From: Variovorax sp. DXTD-1
Lineage (GTDB): Bacteria; Pseudomonadota; Gammaproteobacteria; Burkholderiales; Burkholderiaceae_C
NCBI RefSeq assembly: GCF_003984625.1
Contig: NZ_RWKH01000016.1
Span: 62,001-126,000, forward strand
Length of the DNA: 64,000 nucleotides
Reading direction: 5' to 3'
The notes under the pieces are model-generated. The model had not been told where the DNA came from and did not search any database. It was given only the letters and a program-made list of their open reading frames with translations. Each line of letters opens with the position of its first letter. The stretch's first letter is position 1. The position numbers were made by a program, and so were the translations under genes. Below are positions 55,404 through 64,000 of this stretch, one piece after another.

Positions 55404-58400
55404 TCAGGCCGCCGCGCGCTGCGCCGGCTGCGGGTTGCGCCACTTGGCGAGCAACTCGCTCCAGCGGGTGCGGGCAGCGGCGAGGTTGCGCTCCTTCACG
55501 TGGCCGTAGCCGCGGATCTGCTCGGGCAGGCTCGCAATCTCCAGCGCCAGGGCGTGGTTCTCGGCGCGCAGCCCGGAAATCACCTCTTCGAGGCTCGCGC
55601 GGTATTCGCCGATAAGGGCGCGCTCGGTCTTGCGCTCTTCGGTGCGCCCGAAGATGTCCAAAGCCGTGCCGCGCAGGCCCTTGAGCCGGGCCAGCAGCCT
55701 GAAGCCGGAGAGCATCCAGGGGCCGAACTTCTGCTTCTGCAGTTCGCCCTTGGCGTTCTTCTTCGCAATGATGGGCGGCGCGAGGTGGTAGTTGAGCTTG
55801 AAATCCTTGCCCATCTCGCCCTCGAACATGCCTTCGACGCGGTCGAGAAAGCTGCGGTCGGTATGCAGGCGCGCAACTTCGTACTCGTCCTTGTACGCCA
55901 TGAGCTTGAACAGGTAGCGGGCGACCGTCTCGGTCAATGCGGTCTTGCCCAACGCCGATTCAGCCTGCTGCACCTTGCCCAGGAACTGCCGGTATTCGTC
56001 GGCGTAAGCCGCGTTCTGGTAGCCCGTGAGAAATTCGGCCCGGCGCGCCACCAGGCTTTCGACGGTTTCGCGCTTCTTGAATTCGATCACCTGGCCAGGG
56101 CTCACGCGCTTTTGCAGCGCGGCCGGGTTGGCGGCTGCCTGGCGGCCCCATGCGAAGGCGGTCTTGTTGTTCTCGATCGCCACGGCGTTGAGCTCGATGG
56201 CGCGCATCAGCGATTCGAGCGCCAGCGGGATCCAGCCCTTTTGCCAGGCAAAGCCCAAAAGCATCGGATTGGCGTAGAGGCTGTCGCCCATCAGCGTGGT
56301 GGCGGCGGCATCGGCGTCGAAGGTGCCGAGGCCATCGACGCCCACGGCGCGCGCGATCTCGTTCGCGCAGTCGTCCTGCGGATTCACCCAGTTGGCATTG
56401 CGCACGAAGGCGGCCGTGGGCGTGCTGTGCGTGTTGAGCGCCACATGCGTGCGCCCTTCGCGCATGCGCGCCAGGGTTTCGGCGTTGACGGCTACCAGCG
56501 GATCGGCCGCCAGAATGAGATCGGCCGCGGCGGTGCCGACGCGCGTGGTGCGAATCGCGTCCTGCGATTCGCCAATGAGCGCATGGCTCCAGGTGGCGCC
56601 GCCCTTTTGCGCGAGGCCGGCCGCGTCCTGCGTGACGATGCCCTTGCCCTCGATGTGCGCCGCCATGCCCAGCAGCTGGCCGATGGTGATGACGCCCGTG
56701 CCGCCGACGCCGGCCACCACGATGCCCCACACCTGGCCCTGCGCCAGCACCGGCACCGCCGGCTCGGGCAGCGGACCGAGTTCGAGCGGCGTATCGGCCT
56801 TGTTCTTCGTCTTCTTCTTGAGCTGCCCGCCTGCGACCGTGACGAAGCTGGGGCAGAAGCCCTTGAGGCAGCTCATGTCCTTGTTGCAGCTGCTCTGGTT
56901 GATGGTGCGCTTGCGGCCGAATTCGGTTTCGAGCGGCTCGACCGACAGGCAGTTGCTTTTCACGCTGCAGTCGCCGCAGCCTTCGCAGACCAGGTCGTTG
57001 ATGACCACGCGCTTGGCCGGATCGACGGCCGTGCCCCGCTTGCGGCGGCGGCGCTTCTCGGTGGCGCAGGTCTGGTCGTAGATGATGGCCGTGGTGCCGG
57101 CAATCTCGCGGAACTCGCGCTGGATCTCGTCGAGTAGGTCGCGGTGCTTCACCGCCACATGGTCGCCGGGGATGGTCACGCCCTCGTACTTCTCGGGCTC
57201 GTCGGTCACGATGACGACCTTCTTCGCGCCTTCGGCATGCAGGCTTTCGGCAATCTGCAGCACCGAATGGCCCTCGGGCCGCTCGCCGACCTGCTGGCCG
57301 CCGGTCATGGCCACCGCGTCGTTGTAGAGAATCTTGTAGGTGATGTTCACGCCGGCCGCGATGCTCTGGCGGATGGCGAGCAGGCCGCTGTGGAAATACG
57401 TGCCGTCGCCCAGGTTCGCGAAGATGTGCTGGTCGGTGGTGAAGGGCTGCTGGCCCACCCACGGCACGCCCTCGCCGCCCATCTGCGTGAAGCCGATGGT
57501 GGAGCGGTCCATCCAGGTCGCCATGAAGTGGCAGCCGATGCCGCCCATGGCGCGCGAGCCTTCAGGCACCACGGTGCTGGTGTTGTGCGGGCAACCCGAG
57601 CAGAACCACGGCTGGCGGTCGGCGCCCTGAACGCCGCCCACCTTGAGCACTTCCATCGAGCGCTCCTTGGCTTCGAGGATGGCGATCTGCGCATCGATGC
57701 GCGCATGCATGTCGGCGCCGGCCTGTTCCAGGATGCCTAGCTTGCGCAGGCGCTGCGCAATGGCCTTGGCGATGAGCGCCGGGTTCAGGTCGGCGTTGGC
57801 GCGCAGCAGCGTGTTGGCGGTGGGGTTGGGCATGGCCCATTCGCCGCCGGAGAAATCGCCGTCGAGCTCATTGAACTTGCCGAGCACGGTGGGCCGCACG
57901 TCGGCGCGCCAGTTGTAGAGCTCTTCCTTCAACTGGTATTCGATGACCTGGCGCTTTTCTTCCACCACCAGAATTTCCTGCAGGCCGGTGGCAAAGTCGC
58001 GCGTGAGCTGCGCTTCCAGCGGCCACACCACGCCCACCTTGTGCAGCCGGATGCCCAGCTGGCGGCAGGTGGCGTCGTCCAGGCCCAGGTCGATCAGGGC
58101 CTGGCGGGTGTCGTTGTAGGCCTTGCCGCTGGCCATGATGCCGAAGCGGTCGTTCGGGCCCTCGATCACGTTGTGGTTCAGCCGGTTGGCGCGGATGTAG
58201 GCCAGCGCGGCATACCACTTGTAGTGCATGAGGCGCGCTTCCTGCTCCAGCGCATGGTCGGGCCAGCGGATGTGCAGGCCGCCGGGCGGCATCTGGAAAT
58301 CGGTGGGAATGACGATCTCGACCCGGTCCGGGTCGATCATGGCCGTGGAACTCGACTCGACGATTTCCTGGATCGTCTTCATGCCCGACCAGATGCCCGA

Positions 58401-59012
58401 GAAGCGGCTCATCGCGAAGGCGTGAATGCCCAGGTCCAGAATTTCTTGCACGTTGGCCGGAAAGAACACCGGCGTGCCGCAGGCCTTGAAGATGTGATCG
58501 CTCTGGTGCGCGGCCGTGCTGCTCTTGGAAATGTGGTCGTCGCCCGCCACCGCGATCACGCCGCCCCATTCGGTGGTGCCCGCCATGTTGGCGTGCTTGA
58601 AGACGTCGGAGCAGCGGTCCACGCCCGGGCCCTTGCCGTACCAGATGCCGAAGACGCCGTCGAACTTGTTGGTACCCGCGGGCGAAAAGCCCAGCTGCTG
58701 GGTGCCCCATAGCGCCGTGGCGGCGAGCTCTTCGTTCACGCCCGGCTGGAAGACGATGTTCTGTTCCTTCAGGAACTTGCTGGCCTTCCATAGCGCCTGG
58801 TCGTAGCCGCCGAGCGGAGAGCCGCGGTAACCGCTGATGAAGCCCGCGGTGTTCTTGCCGGCCTGCTTGTCGCGCAGGCGCTGCAGCATGGGCAGCTTGA
58901 CCAGCGCCTGCACCCCGCTCATGAAGGCCCGCCCGTAGTCGAGGCTGTATTTGTCGTCAAGCGTGACCGTCTCGAGGGCCTTGCGAATGTGCTCGGGCAG
59001 CGGTGCGTTCAT
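55404..59012 (-). CDS. indolepyruvate ferredoxin oxidoreductase, fused alpha-beta type
   Basis: A 1202-aa single-chain 2-oxoacid oxidoreductase that converts arylpyruvates from aromatic amino acid transamination to aryl-acetyl-CoA. Parts in order: pyrimidine-binding region (GYRGSPLGGYDQAL), thiamine diphosphate site (GDGTYFHSG...YNDAVAMTGGQ), a ferredoxin-like CEGCGDCSVKSNC and CNKDMSCLKGFCPS iron-sulfur segment, then the gamma domain (GVGGTGVITIGQLLGMAA). ATG 59012 was chosen over longer frames because MNAPLPEHIRKALE is typical. Divergent from a Lrp regulator. Confidence 0.93.
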   Translation of the reverse strand: MNAPLPEHIRKALETVTLDDKYSLDYGRAFMSGVQALVKLPMLQRLRDKQAGKNTAGFISGYRGSPLGGYDQALWKASKFLKEQNIVFQPGVNEELAATALWGTQQLGFSPAGTNKFDGVFGIWYGKGPGVDRCSDVFKHANMAGTTEWGGVIAVAGDDHISKSSTAAHQSDHIFKACGTPVFFPANVQEILDLGIHAFAMSRFSGIWSGMKTIQEIVESSSTAMIDPDRVEIVIPTDFQMPPGGLHIRWPDHALEQEARLMHYKWYAALAYIRANRLNHNVIEGPNDRFGIMASGKAYNDTRQALIDLGLDDATCRQLGIRLHKVGVVWPLEAQLTRDFATGLQEILVVEEKRQVIEYQLKEELYNWRADVRPTVLGKFNELDGDFSGGEWAMPNPTANTLLRANADLNPALIAKAIAQRLRKLGILEQAGADMHARIDAQIAILEAKERSMEVLKVGGVQGADRQPWFCSGCPHNTSTVVPEGSRAMGGIGCHFMATWMDRSTIGFTQMGGEGVPWVGQQPFTTDQHIFANLGDGTYFHSGLLAIRQSIAAGVNITYKILYNDAVAMTGGQQVGERPEGHSVLQIAESLHAEGAKKVVIVTDEPEKYEGVTIPGDHVAVKHRDLLDEIQREFREIAGTTAIIYDQTCATEKRRRRKRGTAVDPAKRVVINDLVCEGCGDCSVKSNCLSVEPLETEFGRKRTINQSSCNKDMSCLKGFCPSFVTVAGGQLKKKTKNKADTPLELGPLPEPAVPVLAQGQVWGIVVAGVGGTGVITIGQLLGMAAHIEGKGIVTQDAAGLAQKGGATWSHALIGESQDAIRTTRVGTAAADLILAADPLVAVNAETLARMREGRTHVALNTHSTPTAAFVRNANWVNPQDDCANEIARAVGVDGLGTFDADAAATTLMGDSLYANPMLLGFAWQKGWIPLALESLMRAIELNAVAIENNKTAFAWGRQAAANPAALQKRVSPGQVIEFKKRETVESLVARRAEFLTGYQNAAYADEYRQFLGKVQQAESALGKTALTETVARYLFKLMAYKDEYEVARLHTDRSFLDRVEGMFEGEMGKDFKLNYHLAPPIIAKKNAKGELQKQKFGPWMLSGFRLLARLKGLRGTALDIFGRTEERKTERALIGEYRASLEEVISGLRAENHALALEIASLPEQIRGYGHVKERNLAAARTRWSELLAKWRNPQPAQRAAA

Positions 59013-59191
59013 GTTTGTCTGTCTCCGTGTGGCAGGGCCTTGTGGGCCTGGCTGATGGGTGTGGGTCTGTGCCCGGGTCGGGCGCGAGCCCATGATCACG
59101 CAAAGTGTATGCCGGGGTGCGCGACAGGTGTTTGCGTTCTGTGCTCCAAAAAACCGGCTTCCAGAAAGAATCTTGCTTAATATCGCCATCC
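59013..59191. promoter_or_regulatory. divergent control region, indolepyruvate oxidoreductase / Lrp regulator
   Basis: 179 bp separate the two divergent genes. This is where an Lrp-type regulator would act on both. Only mildly AT-rich near the Lrp ATG (CTTAATATCG). No clear box identified. Confidence 0.4.
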
Positions 59192-59668
59192 ATGGAAAGC
59201 ATTGACAAGTTCGATCTCTCAATCCTGCAAGAACTGCAGGCCGATGGCCGCCTGACGAATGCCGAGCTTGCGCAGCGCGTGGGGCTCTCGGCCGCGCCCT
59301 GCTGGCGGCGGGTGCGCGCGCTGGAAGAAGCCGGCTTCATCAAGGGTTATCACGCCGAGATCGACCGCCACAAGATCGGGCTGGGCGTGCTCGCGTTCGT
59401 GCGCGTGGACACCGAACGCGTCACCAACGACGCCACTCAAAAACTGGAGGACGCGATCCGCAAGCTGCCCGAGGTGGTGGCCTGCCACTACATCAGCGGC
59501 ACCGGCACCTTCGAGCTGCAGGTGGTGGCGCAAGACCTGGACAGCTTCTCGGCCTTCGCGCGCCAGCACCTCATGAACCTGCCCAACGTGAAAGACCTGC
59601 ACACCAGCTTTTCGCTGGGCGAGGTGAAGGCGAGCAGCGCATTGCCGCTCGGGCACCTGGCACGCTAG
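59192..59668 (+). CDS. Lrp/AsnC-family regulator
   Basis: A 158-aa Lrp-type protein. HTH at about 5-55 (DKFDLSILQELQADGRLTNAELAQRVGLSAAPCWRRVRALEEAGFI). The RAM domain contains VACHYISGTGTFELQVVAQD. ATG 59192 gives the standard length; upstream in-frame codons lie in the promoter. Divergence from the oxidoreductase gene suggests it controls aromatic amino acid catabolism. Confidence 0.9.
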   Translation: MESIDKFDLSILQELQADGRLTNAELAQRVGLSAAPCWRRVRALEEAGFIKGYHAEIDRHKIGLGVLAFVRVDTERVTNDATQKLEDAIRKLPEVVACHYISGTGTFELQVVAQDLDSFSAFARQHLMNLPNVKDLHTSFSLGEVKASSALPLGHLAR

Positions 59669-59746
59669 CTGCAACCTAGAATTCCCGCCCACCCTGGATA
59701 CATACACATCCCGCCAGCCGGCGGAACAAGAGGAAGAGGACTCCGC

Positions 59747-60511
59747 ATGAACTCCATCCGCCGCGCTCTGGCGCTAGGCCTTGCCGCCGCCACGCTCTCC
59801 TTCGGCGCACAGGCGCAAGCCCAGAACCGCGAACTTACCGTGGCCTCCAGCGCCACCTACGCGCCCTTCGCCTTCGAGAACAAGGACAAGCAGATCGTCG
59901 GTTTCGACATCGACATCATCAACGCCATCGCCAAGCAGCAAGGCCTGAAGATCAAGGTCGTCAACACGCCCTTCACCGGCATCTTCGGCGCGCTCAACAA
60001 CGGCGACGTCGACCTCGTGATTTCGGGCGTCACCATCAACGAAAAGCGCAAGCAGAGCTACGACTTCACGCCGCCCTACTTCGCGGCGCGCCAGCTCATT
60101 GCACTGCCGAAGAGCAGCACGGTCGCCTCGCTGAAGGATCTTGCCGGCAAGAAGATCGCCGTGGTGAGCGCCTCCACCGCCGACGACATCGCCTCGCGCG
60201 AGTTCGGCAAGACCAACCCCAACATCCGCCGGTTCGAGAGCACGCCGCTCATCATTTCCGAGCTCGCGGGCGGCGGTGTCGACGCCGCGATGGGCGACAA
60301 CGGCGTGATCGCCTACCGCGTGGCGCAACACCCCGAACTGAAGACCCTCGACGACAAGTCCTTCCCCGAAGAAGGCTTCGGCATCGTCGTGAAGAAGGGC
60401 GACAAGGCGCTGCTCGACAAGCTCACCGCCGGCCTCGCCGCGGTTCGCGCCGATGGCAGCTACGCCACGATCTACAAGAAGTGGTTCAACAAGGACCCGA
60501 ACGCCCGATGA
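59747..60511 (+). CDS. polar amino acid ABC transporter, periplasmic binding protein
   Basis: A 254-aa protein with a signal peptide (cleavage after AQA, residues about 23-26) and the extracellular solute-binding family 3 pattern: YAPFAFENKDKQIVGFDIDIINAIAKQQGLKIKVV, LNNGDVDLVISGVTINEKRKQSYDFTPPYF, and the C-terminal AVRADGSYATIYKKWF. Ligand likely polar or basic amino acids. Followed by its permease after 38 bp. Confidence 0.92.
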   Translation: MNSIRRALALGLAAATLSFGAQAQAQNRELTVASSATYAPFAFENKDKQIVGFDIDIINAIAKQQGLKIKVVNTPFTGIFGALNNGDVDLVISGVTINEKRKQSYDFTPPYFAARQLIALPKSSTVASLKDLAGKKIAVVSASTADDIASREFGKTNPNIRRFESTPLIISELAGGGVDAAMGDNGVIAYRVAQHPELKTLDDKSFPEEGFGIVVKKGDKALLDKLTAGLAAVRADGSYATIYKKWFNKDPNAR

Positions 60512-60549
60512 GCAGCAGCACCTCCGGCCCGGGCGCAAGAAAGCACTAG

Positions 60550-61320
60550 ATGGAACAGCCGATCCTGTTGTTCGGATGGTTCCGCTGGGACATCCTGGTC
60601 GAGTACAGCGACCTGTTCTGGCAAGGCGCCTGGATGACGCTGCGCATGACGGTGGTGTGCGTGCTGCTGGGTTCGAGCTGGGGCCTGTGCCTTGCGCTCG
60701 CGCGGCTCGCCCAGCCGCGCCATGCGCCGTGGACCTGGATTGCGCGGTTCTTCCTGCGCTGGCCGGCCACGGTGTACGTGAGCTTCTTCCGCGGCACGCC
60801 GCTTTTCGTGCAGATCCTGCTGATTCACTTCGCGGTGATGCCGGTGTTCATCCACCCCAGCACGGGCCTGCTGATCGACGGCGACCTGGCGCGCACGCTC
60901 AAGCAAGAGCACGGCGCGCTCATTTCGGGCGTGGTGGCGCTCACGCTCAATTCGGCGGCGTACATCTCGGAGGTGTTCCGCGCCGGCATCCAATCGATCT
61001 CGCGCGGACAGTTCGACGCCGGCCGGTCGATCGGCTTCACGCCCATGCAGGTCATGCGCTATGTGGTGCTGCCGCAGGCCTTCCGCCGCATGCTGCCGCC
61101 GCTGGGCAACAACGCCATCGCGCTGCTGAAGGACACCTCGCTGGTCTCGGCCATCGGGCTGGCCGAGCTGGCCTACGCCGCGCGCACCGTGGCGGGCGCC
61201 TATGCGCGCTATTGGGAGCCATATCTCGCGATTTCGGTGGTGTACTGGGTGATGACGCTCGTGCTCACCACGATGCTGCGGCGGCTCGAACACCGCCTGG
61301 CGCGCAGCGACAGAGGCTAG
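60550..61320 (+). CDS. amino acid ABC transporter permease (HisM/GlnP type)
   Basis: A 256-aa inner-membrane subunit. The EAA loop reads SIGFTPMQVMRYVVLPQAFRRMLPPLGNNAIALLKDTSL, and FFRGTPLFVQILLIHF marks the HEQRO/GlnP subfamily. No ATPase gene follows; the next gene is an MFS exporter, so the ATP-binding subunit must be coded elsewhere. Confidence 0.93.
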   Translation: MEQPILLFGWFRWDILVEYSDLFWQGAWMTLRMTVVCVLLGSSWGLCLALARLAQPRHAPWTWIARFFLRWPATVYVSFFRGTPLFVQILLIHFAVMPVFIHPSTGLLIDGDLARTLKQEHGALISGVVALTLNSAAYISEVFRAGIQSISRGQFDAGRSIGFTPMQVMRYVVLPQAFRRMLPPLGNNAIALLKDTSLVSAIGLAELAYAARTVAGAYARYWEPYLAISVVYWVMTLVLTTMLRRLEHRLARSDRG

Positions 61321-61329
61321 ACCGTTCCG

Positions 61330-61357
61330 GAGACCGGCCGGTTTTCCGACCGGTCTC
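61330..61357. terminator. GC-rich hairpin after the permease gene, possible terminator
   Basis: Arms GAGACCGG / CCGGTCTC (8 bp, perfect) around a 12-base centre, starting 10 bp after the permease stop. No strong T-run follows, so it is more a possible attenuator or exonuclease barrier. Confidence 0.5.
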
Positions 61358-61382
61358 GACGGCATCGGCACAATTGGGCCAC

Positions 61383-63011
61383 ATGCCACCGATATCCCCC
61401 GAAGAGACCCCCATTCCCCCGGCCCGGCCGCAGCCACCGAAGTTCGCGGCGCTGGAGCCGCTCAAGCTGCCCGTGTTCCGCATGCTGTGGAGCACCTGGC
61501 TCATCGCCAACATCTGCATGTGGATGAGCGACGTGGCGGCGGCGTGGATGATGACCTCGCTGACCACCTCGCCCATCTGGGTGGCGCTGGTGCAGTCGGC
61601 CTCCACCTTGCCGGTGTTCCTGCTGGGCCTGCCGAGCGGGGCACTGGCCGACATCCTCGACCGCCGGCGCTGGCTTGTGGCCACGCAGTTCTGGCTGGCG
61701 GGCACGGCCATCGTGCTGTGCGCGGCCATTGCACTGGACATGATGACCGCGCCGCTTTTGCTGGCGCTCACTTTCGCCAACGGCATCGGCCTGGCGCTGC
61801 GCTGGCCGGTGTTCTCGGCCATCGTGCCCGAGCTGGTGCCGCGGCCGCAGCTGCCGGCGGCGCTGGGCCTGAACGGCATCGCAATGAACGCCTCGCGCAT
61901 CATCGGCCCGCTCACGGCCGGCATGCTGATTGCCAGCGCAGGCAGCGTCTGGGTGTTTGCGCTCAACGCGGTGCTGTCGGTGGCCTCGGGCTTCGTGGTG
62001 CTGCGCTGGCGGCGCGAGCACAAGCCCAATCCGCTGGGGCGCGAGCGACTCATCAGCGCTATGCGGGTGGGCGTGCAGTTCGTGTGGCAGTCGCAGCGCA
62101 TGCGGGCCGTGCTCTCGCGCATCACCATCTTCTTCTTTCATTCGACCGCGCTGCTCGCGCTGCTGCCGCTGCTGGCCCGCAACCTCGAGGGCGGCGGCGC
62201 CGGCACCTTCACGCTGCTGCTCGCGGCCATGGGCTCGGGCGCGATCGTCGCGGTGCTGTTTCTGCCGCGGCTGCGCCAGGCGCTGGGGCGCGACCAGCTG
62301 GTGCTGCGCGGCACAGTGCTGCAGTCGCTCGCCACCGCGGTGATGGCCTTTGCGCCCAACGCCTGGGTGGCCGTCCCCGCCATGTTCTTCTGCGGCATGG
62401 CGTGGATCACGGTGGCCAATTCGCTCTCCGTGTCGGCGCAGCTGGCGCTGCCCGACTGGGTGCGCGCTCGCGGCATGTCGACCTACCAGATGGCGATCAT
62501 GGGTGCGAGCGCGATCGGCGCGGCGCTGTGGGGCCAGGTGGCCACCGTGACCAACCTGCGCTCCAGCCTGGAGATTGCCGCGGTGAGCGGCACGCTGCTG
62601 ATGCTGGCGGCGCTGCGCTGGGTGACCGACGTCTCGGGCGAAGAGGCCGACATGAGCCCCGCGCAGGCCGGCTGGGCGGCGGGCCCGCCCGCGGAAAAGC
62701 CCGAAGAAAACGGCCGAGTGGTCATCACCATCGAATACATGATCGACCCCGCACGCGCGGCGGCCTTCCACCTCGTGATGCACCAGACCCGCCGCGCGCG
62801 GCTCGGCCAGGGCGCCATAGGTTGGGAACTGCTGCACGACATCTCGGAGCCCGGCCGCTACGTGGAAGAGATCGTCGACGAAAGCTGGACCGACCACCTG
62901 CGCCGTTTCAACCGCGCCACGGCCGCCGACATGGCCTTGCGCGAGCGGCGGCTGGCGTTCCACATCGGCGAATCGCCACCGGTGGTGACACGCTACGTGG
63001 TGCGGCGCTGA
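61383..63011 (+). CDS. MFS transporter (MFS_3/enterobactin exporter-like) with C-terminal extension
   Basis: A 542-aa protein. Residues about 30-420 form twelve helices of the MFS_3 type (FRMLWSTWLIANICMWMSDVAAAWMM, SGALADILDRRRW, LNGIAMNASRIIGPL). The last 120 residues (from about VVITIEYMIDPARAAAFHLVMHQ) form a soluble antibiotic-biosynthesis-monooxygenase-like domain. This fusion recurs in proteobacterial MFS_3 proteins. Start ATG 61383; substrate unknown. Confidence 0.9.
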   Translation: MPPISPEETPIPPARPQPPKFAALEPLKLPVFRMLWSTWLIANICMWMSDVAAAWMMTSLTTSPIWVALVQSASTLPVFLLGLPSGALADILDRRRWLVATQFWLAGTAIVLCAAIALDMMTAPLLLALTFANGIGLALRWPVFSAIVPELVPRPQLPAALGLNGIAMNASRIIGPLTAGMLIASAGSVWVFALNAVLSVASGFVVLRWRREHKPNPLGRERLISAMRVGVQFVWQSQRMRAVLSRITIFFFHSTALLALLPLLARNLEGGGAGTFTLLLAAMGSGAIVAVLFLPRLRQALGRDQLVLRGTVLQSLATAVMAFAPNAWVAVPAMFFCGMAWITVANSLSVSAQLALPDWVRARGMSTYQMAIMGASAIGAALWGQVATVTNLRSSLEIAAVSGTLLMLAALRWVTDVSGEEADMSPAQAGWAAGPPAEKPEENGRVVITIEYMIDPARAAAFHLVMHQTRRARLGQGAIGWELLHDISEPGRYVEEIVDESWTDHLRRFNRATAADMALRERRLAFHIGESPPVVTRYVVRR

Positions 63012-63497
63012 CTAGGTCTGACCGACTAGCACGGCAACACCGTGCTGCGGCAGGTACATGGTGGCTTCCACTTCCACCAGCACCTCGTCGCCCGGCAGGA
63101 AGCGCGCGACCTCCACCACCGTGCTGACCGGCGGTTCGCCCGGGTAGAAAAGCCCACGCACGCGGTTGTAGAACGCGTAGTGCGGCAGGTGGCGAAAGTA
63201 CTGCACCAGCTTCACCACGTCTTCCATGGCGCCGCCGTGTTCGGCCGCGATCTGGCGGATGCGCTCGAGCACGAACCAGCTCTGCGCGACGATGGGCGCT
63301 TCGAAGACGTCGACCGACATCTGGCTGGTGGCATAGCCCACGCCTTGCAGGGCAGTGCGGGCTTCCTCGGGAATGGCGTCGTAGCCGGCCACCGCGCGGC
63401 GGGTGGCCGGATCGACCGCGACGACGCCGCTCATGAAGACGAAATCACCCACGCGCTTGGCGGCGGCGTAGTTGGCCATTGGCTTGCCCATGCTCAT
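63012..63497 (-). CDS. RidA-family protein
   Basis: A 161-aa Rid (YjgF/YER057c/UK114) family protein: YAAAKRVGDFVFMSGVVAVDP, IRQIAAEHGGAMEDVVKLVQYFRHL, FYPGEPPVSTVVEVARFLPGDEVLVEVEATMYLP. RidA proteins hydrolyse reactive enamines. ATG 63497 is chosen because a GGAG lies about 8 bp upstream. Tail-to-tail with the MFS gene; the stops abut. Confidence 0.9.
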   Translation of the reverse strand: MSMGKPMANYAAAKRVGDFVFMSGVVAVDPATRRAVAGYDAIPEEARTALQGVGYATSQMSVDVFEAPIVAQSWFVLERIRQIAAEHGGAMEDVVKLVQYFRHLPHYAFYNRVRGLFYPGEPPVSTVVEVARFLPGDEVLVEVEATMYLPQHGVAVLVGQT

Positions 63498-63599
63498 TGT
63501 GTTTGCTCCAGGATTCGACCGGGACGGATCACCGTGTGCCATGCAAGCCCCATGCCGAAAGGCCGCGGCGCGATGCGCGGCGACTGGGGGACTGGGGCT

Positions 63600-64000
63600 T
63601 CATGCGCGCTGCTGCAAGGCCCGCAGCCAGCCCAGGCCGGCCGAGGTACCGCCGGGTTCCGAGCCGCGCTTCGGCCGGTACTCGCAACCGACCCAGCCCT
63701 GCCAGCCGCATTGCGCCGAGACCTCGTCGATCAGGTTGAACAGGTATGGGTAGTTCTGCTCACCGATGTCGGGCTCGTGGCGTTCGGGCACGCCGGCAAT
63801 CTGGATGTGGCCGACGCGGCCGGTCGGCAGGTATTTGCGGATCTTCATGGCCACGTCGCCCTCGACGATCTGGCAGTGGTACAGATCCATTTGCACCTTG
63901 AGGTTGGGCGCGCCCACCATATCGACGATTTCGTGCGCGTGGTCTTGCCGGTTCAGAAAGAACCGCGGAATGTCGCGCGTGTTGATCGGCTCGATCAGCA
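63600..64000 (-). CDS. hydroxypyruvate isomerase-like (OtnI/Hyi type) sugar isomerase, N-terminus outside
   Basis: The C-terminal 133 residues of a TIM-barrel isomerase, open to the window edge. [14 protein letters not shown] has the metal-binding Glu. [34 protein letters not shown] and [14 protein letters not shown] give the conserved Asp, His and Glu residues of the Hyi/OtnI family, which interconvert hydroxypyruvate or 2-oxo-tetronates. RidA is located 102 bp downstream on the same strand. Confidence 0.9.
   Translation of the reverse strand, partial: LIEPINTRDIPRFFLNRQDHAHEIVDMVGAPNLKVQMDLYHCQIVEGDVAMKIRKYLPTGRVGHIQIAGVPERHEPDIGEQNYPYLFNLIDEVSAQCGWQGWVGCEYRPKRGSEPGGTSAGLGWLRALQQRA

Noticed and set aside
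63540..63599. Possible fourth copy of the intergenic repeat upstream of ridA
   Set aside because: Only a short GACTGGGGG-type match; the hairpin and the GAAGTG block are absent.

Overview
The window is high-GC, densely packed chromosomal DNA from a betaproteobacterium. Gene content points to Burkholderiales, family Comamonadaceae, and most likely Variovorax or a close relative. The pointers are a Lrp-type regulator divergent from a canonical ACC deaminase, a Bug-family solute receptor, a single-chain indolepyruvate ferredoxin oxidoreductase, and dispersed intergenic repeats of a kind I associate with that family. This placement is from recall of families, not from a search. I call 63 protein genes, two of them cut by the window edges. 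I see no rRNA, tRNA, CRISPR array, insertion sequence or prophage. No gene-free stretch exceeds 300 bp; the longest is about 258 bp, between yajC and the indolepyruvate oxidoreductase.

Layout. 1-6.2 kb: recG (partial), then the queuosine genes queA and tgt, split by a two-gene, visibly lower-GC insert coding an ABC/SMC-type ATPase and a small TOPRIM-like protein. 6.2-15.1 kb: an SDR dehydrogenase, a minus-strand run of poorly characterised envelope proteins (DUF3597, zinc ribbon, DUF2145, a small exported protein, YiaA-like), an MFS/acyltransferase fusion, a ceramidase-like membrane protein and an XRE-like regulator. 15.1-19.9 kb: pyrF, a degenerate uracil-DNA glycosylase, rimI, tsaB, a DMT exporter and a DeoR-type regulator. 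19.9-29.8 kb: nudK, dacB, a lipoprotein hydrolase, the overlapping purE-purK-sua5 operon, a CnoX-type thioredoxin, hipBA and a META-domain lipoprotein. 29.9-36.5 kb: purC, fba, acdR/acdS, pyk and pgk. 36.6-43.1 kb: a LysR regulator divergent from a tightly overlapping catabolic operon (VOC protein, alpha/beta hydrolase, FAD monooxygenase, DUF2783, MBL-fold protein, Bug receptor). 43.1-49.3 kb: azlCD, fmt, a lipoprotein and def, divergent from a LysM protein, dprA and smg. 49.3-55.1 kb: a DUF1631 protein and yajC-secD-secF. 55.4-64 kb: the indolepyruvate oxidoreductase with a divergent Lrp regulator, an amino-acid ABC receptor and permease, an MFS exporter, a RidA protein and a partial hydroxypyruvate isomerase-like gene.

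How the genes work together. tRNA modification recurs: QueA and Tgt make queuosine, while TsaB and Sua5 act in t6A synthesis. Purine synthesis (purE, purK, purC), pyrimidine synthesis (pyrF), lower glycolysis (fba, pgk, pyk), protein export (yajC-secDF) and N-terminal formyl-Met processing (fmt, def) are the housekeeping core.

The accessory parts are the ATPase/TOPRIM insert in the queA-tgt unit (my best candidate for an undescribed system, probably phage defence), the hipBA toxin-antitoxin pair, the LysR-controlled catabolic operon of unknown substrate, and acdRS. Two non-coding patterns also stand out. A GGTATC-N7-GATAC operator-like motif occurs twice, upstream of yiaA and upstream of the XRE regulator. 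A roughly 97-bp structured repeat (two close copies, one divergent) sits each time at the 3' end of a minus-strand gene.
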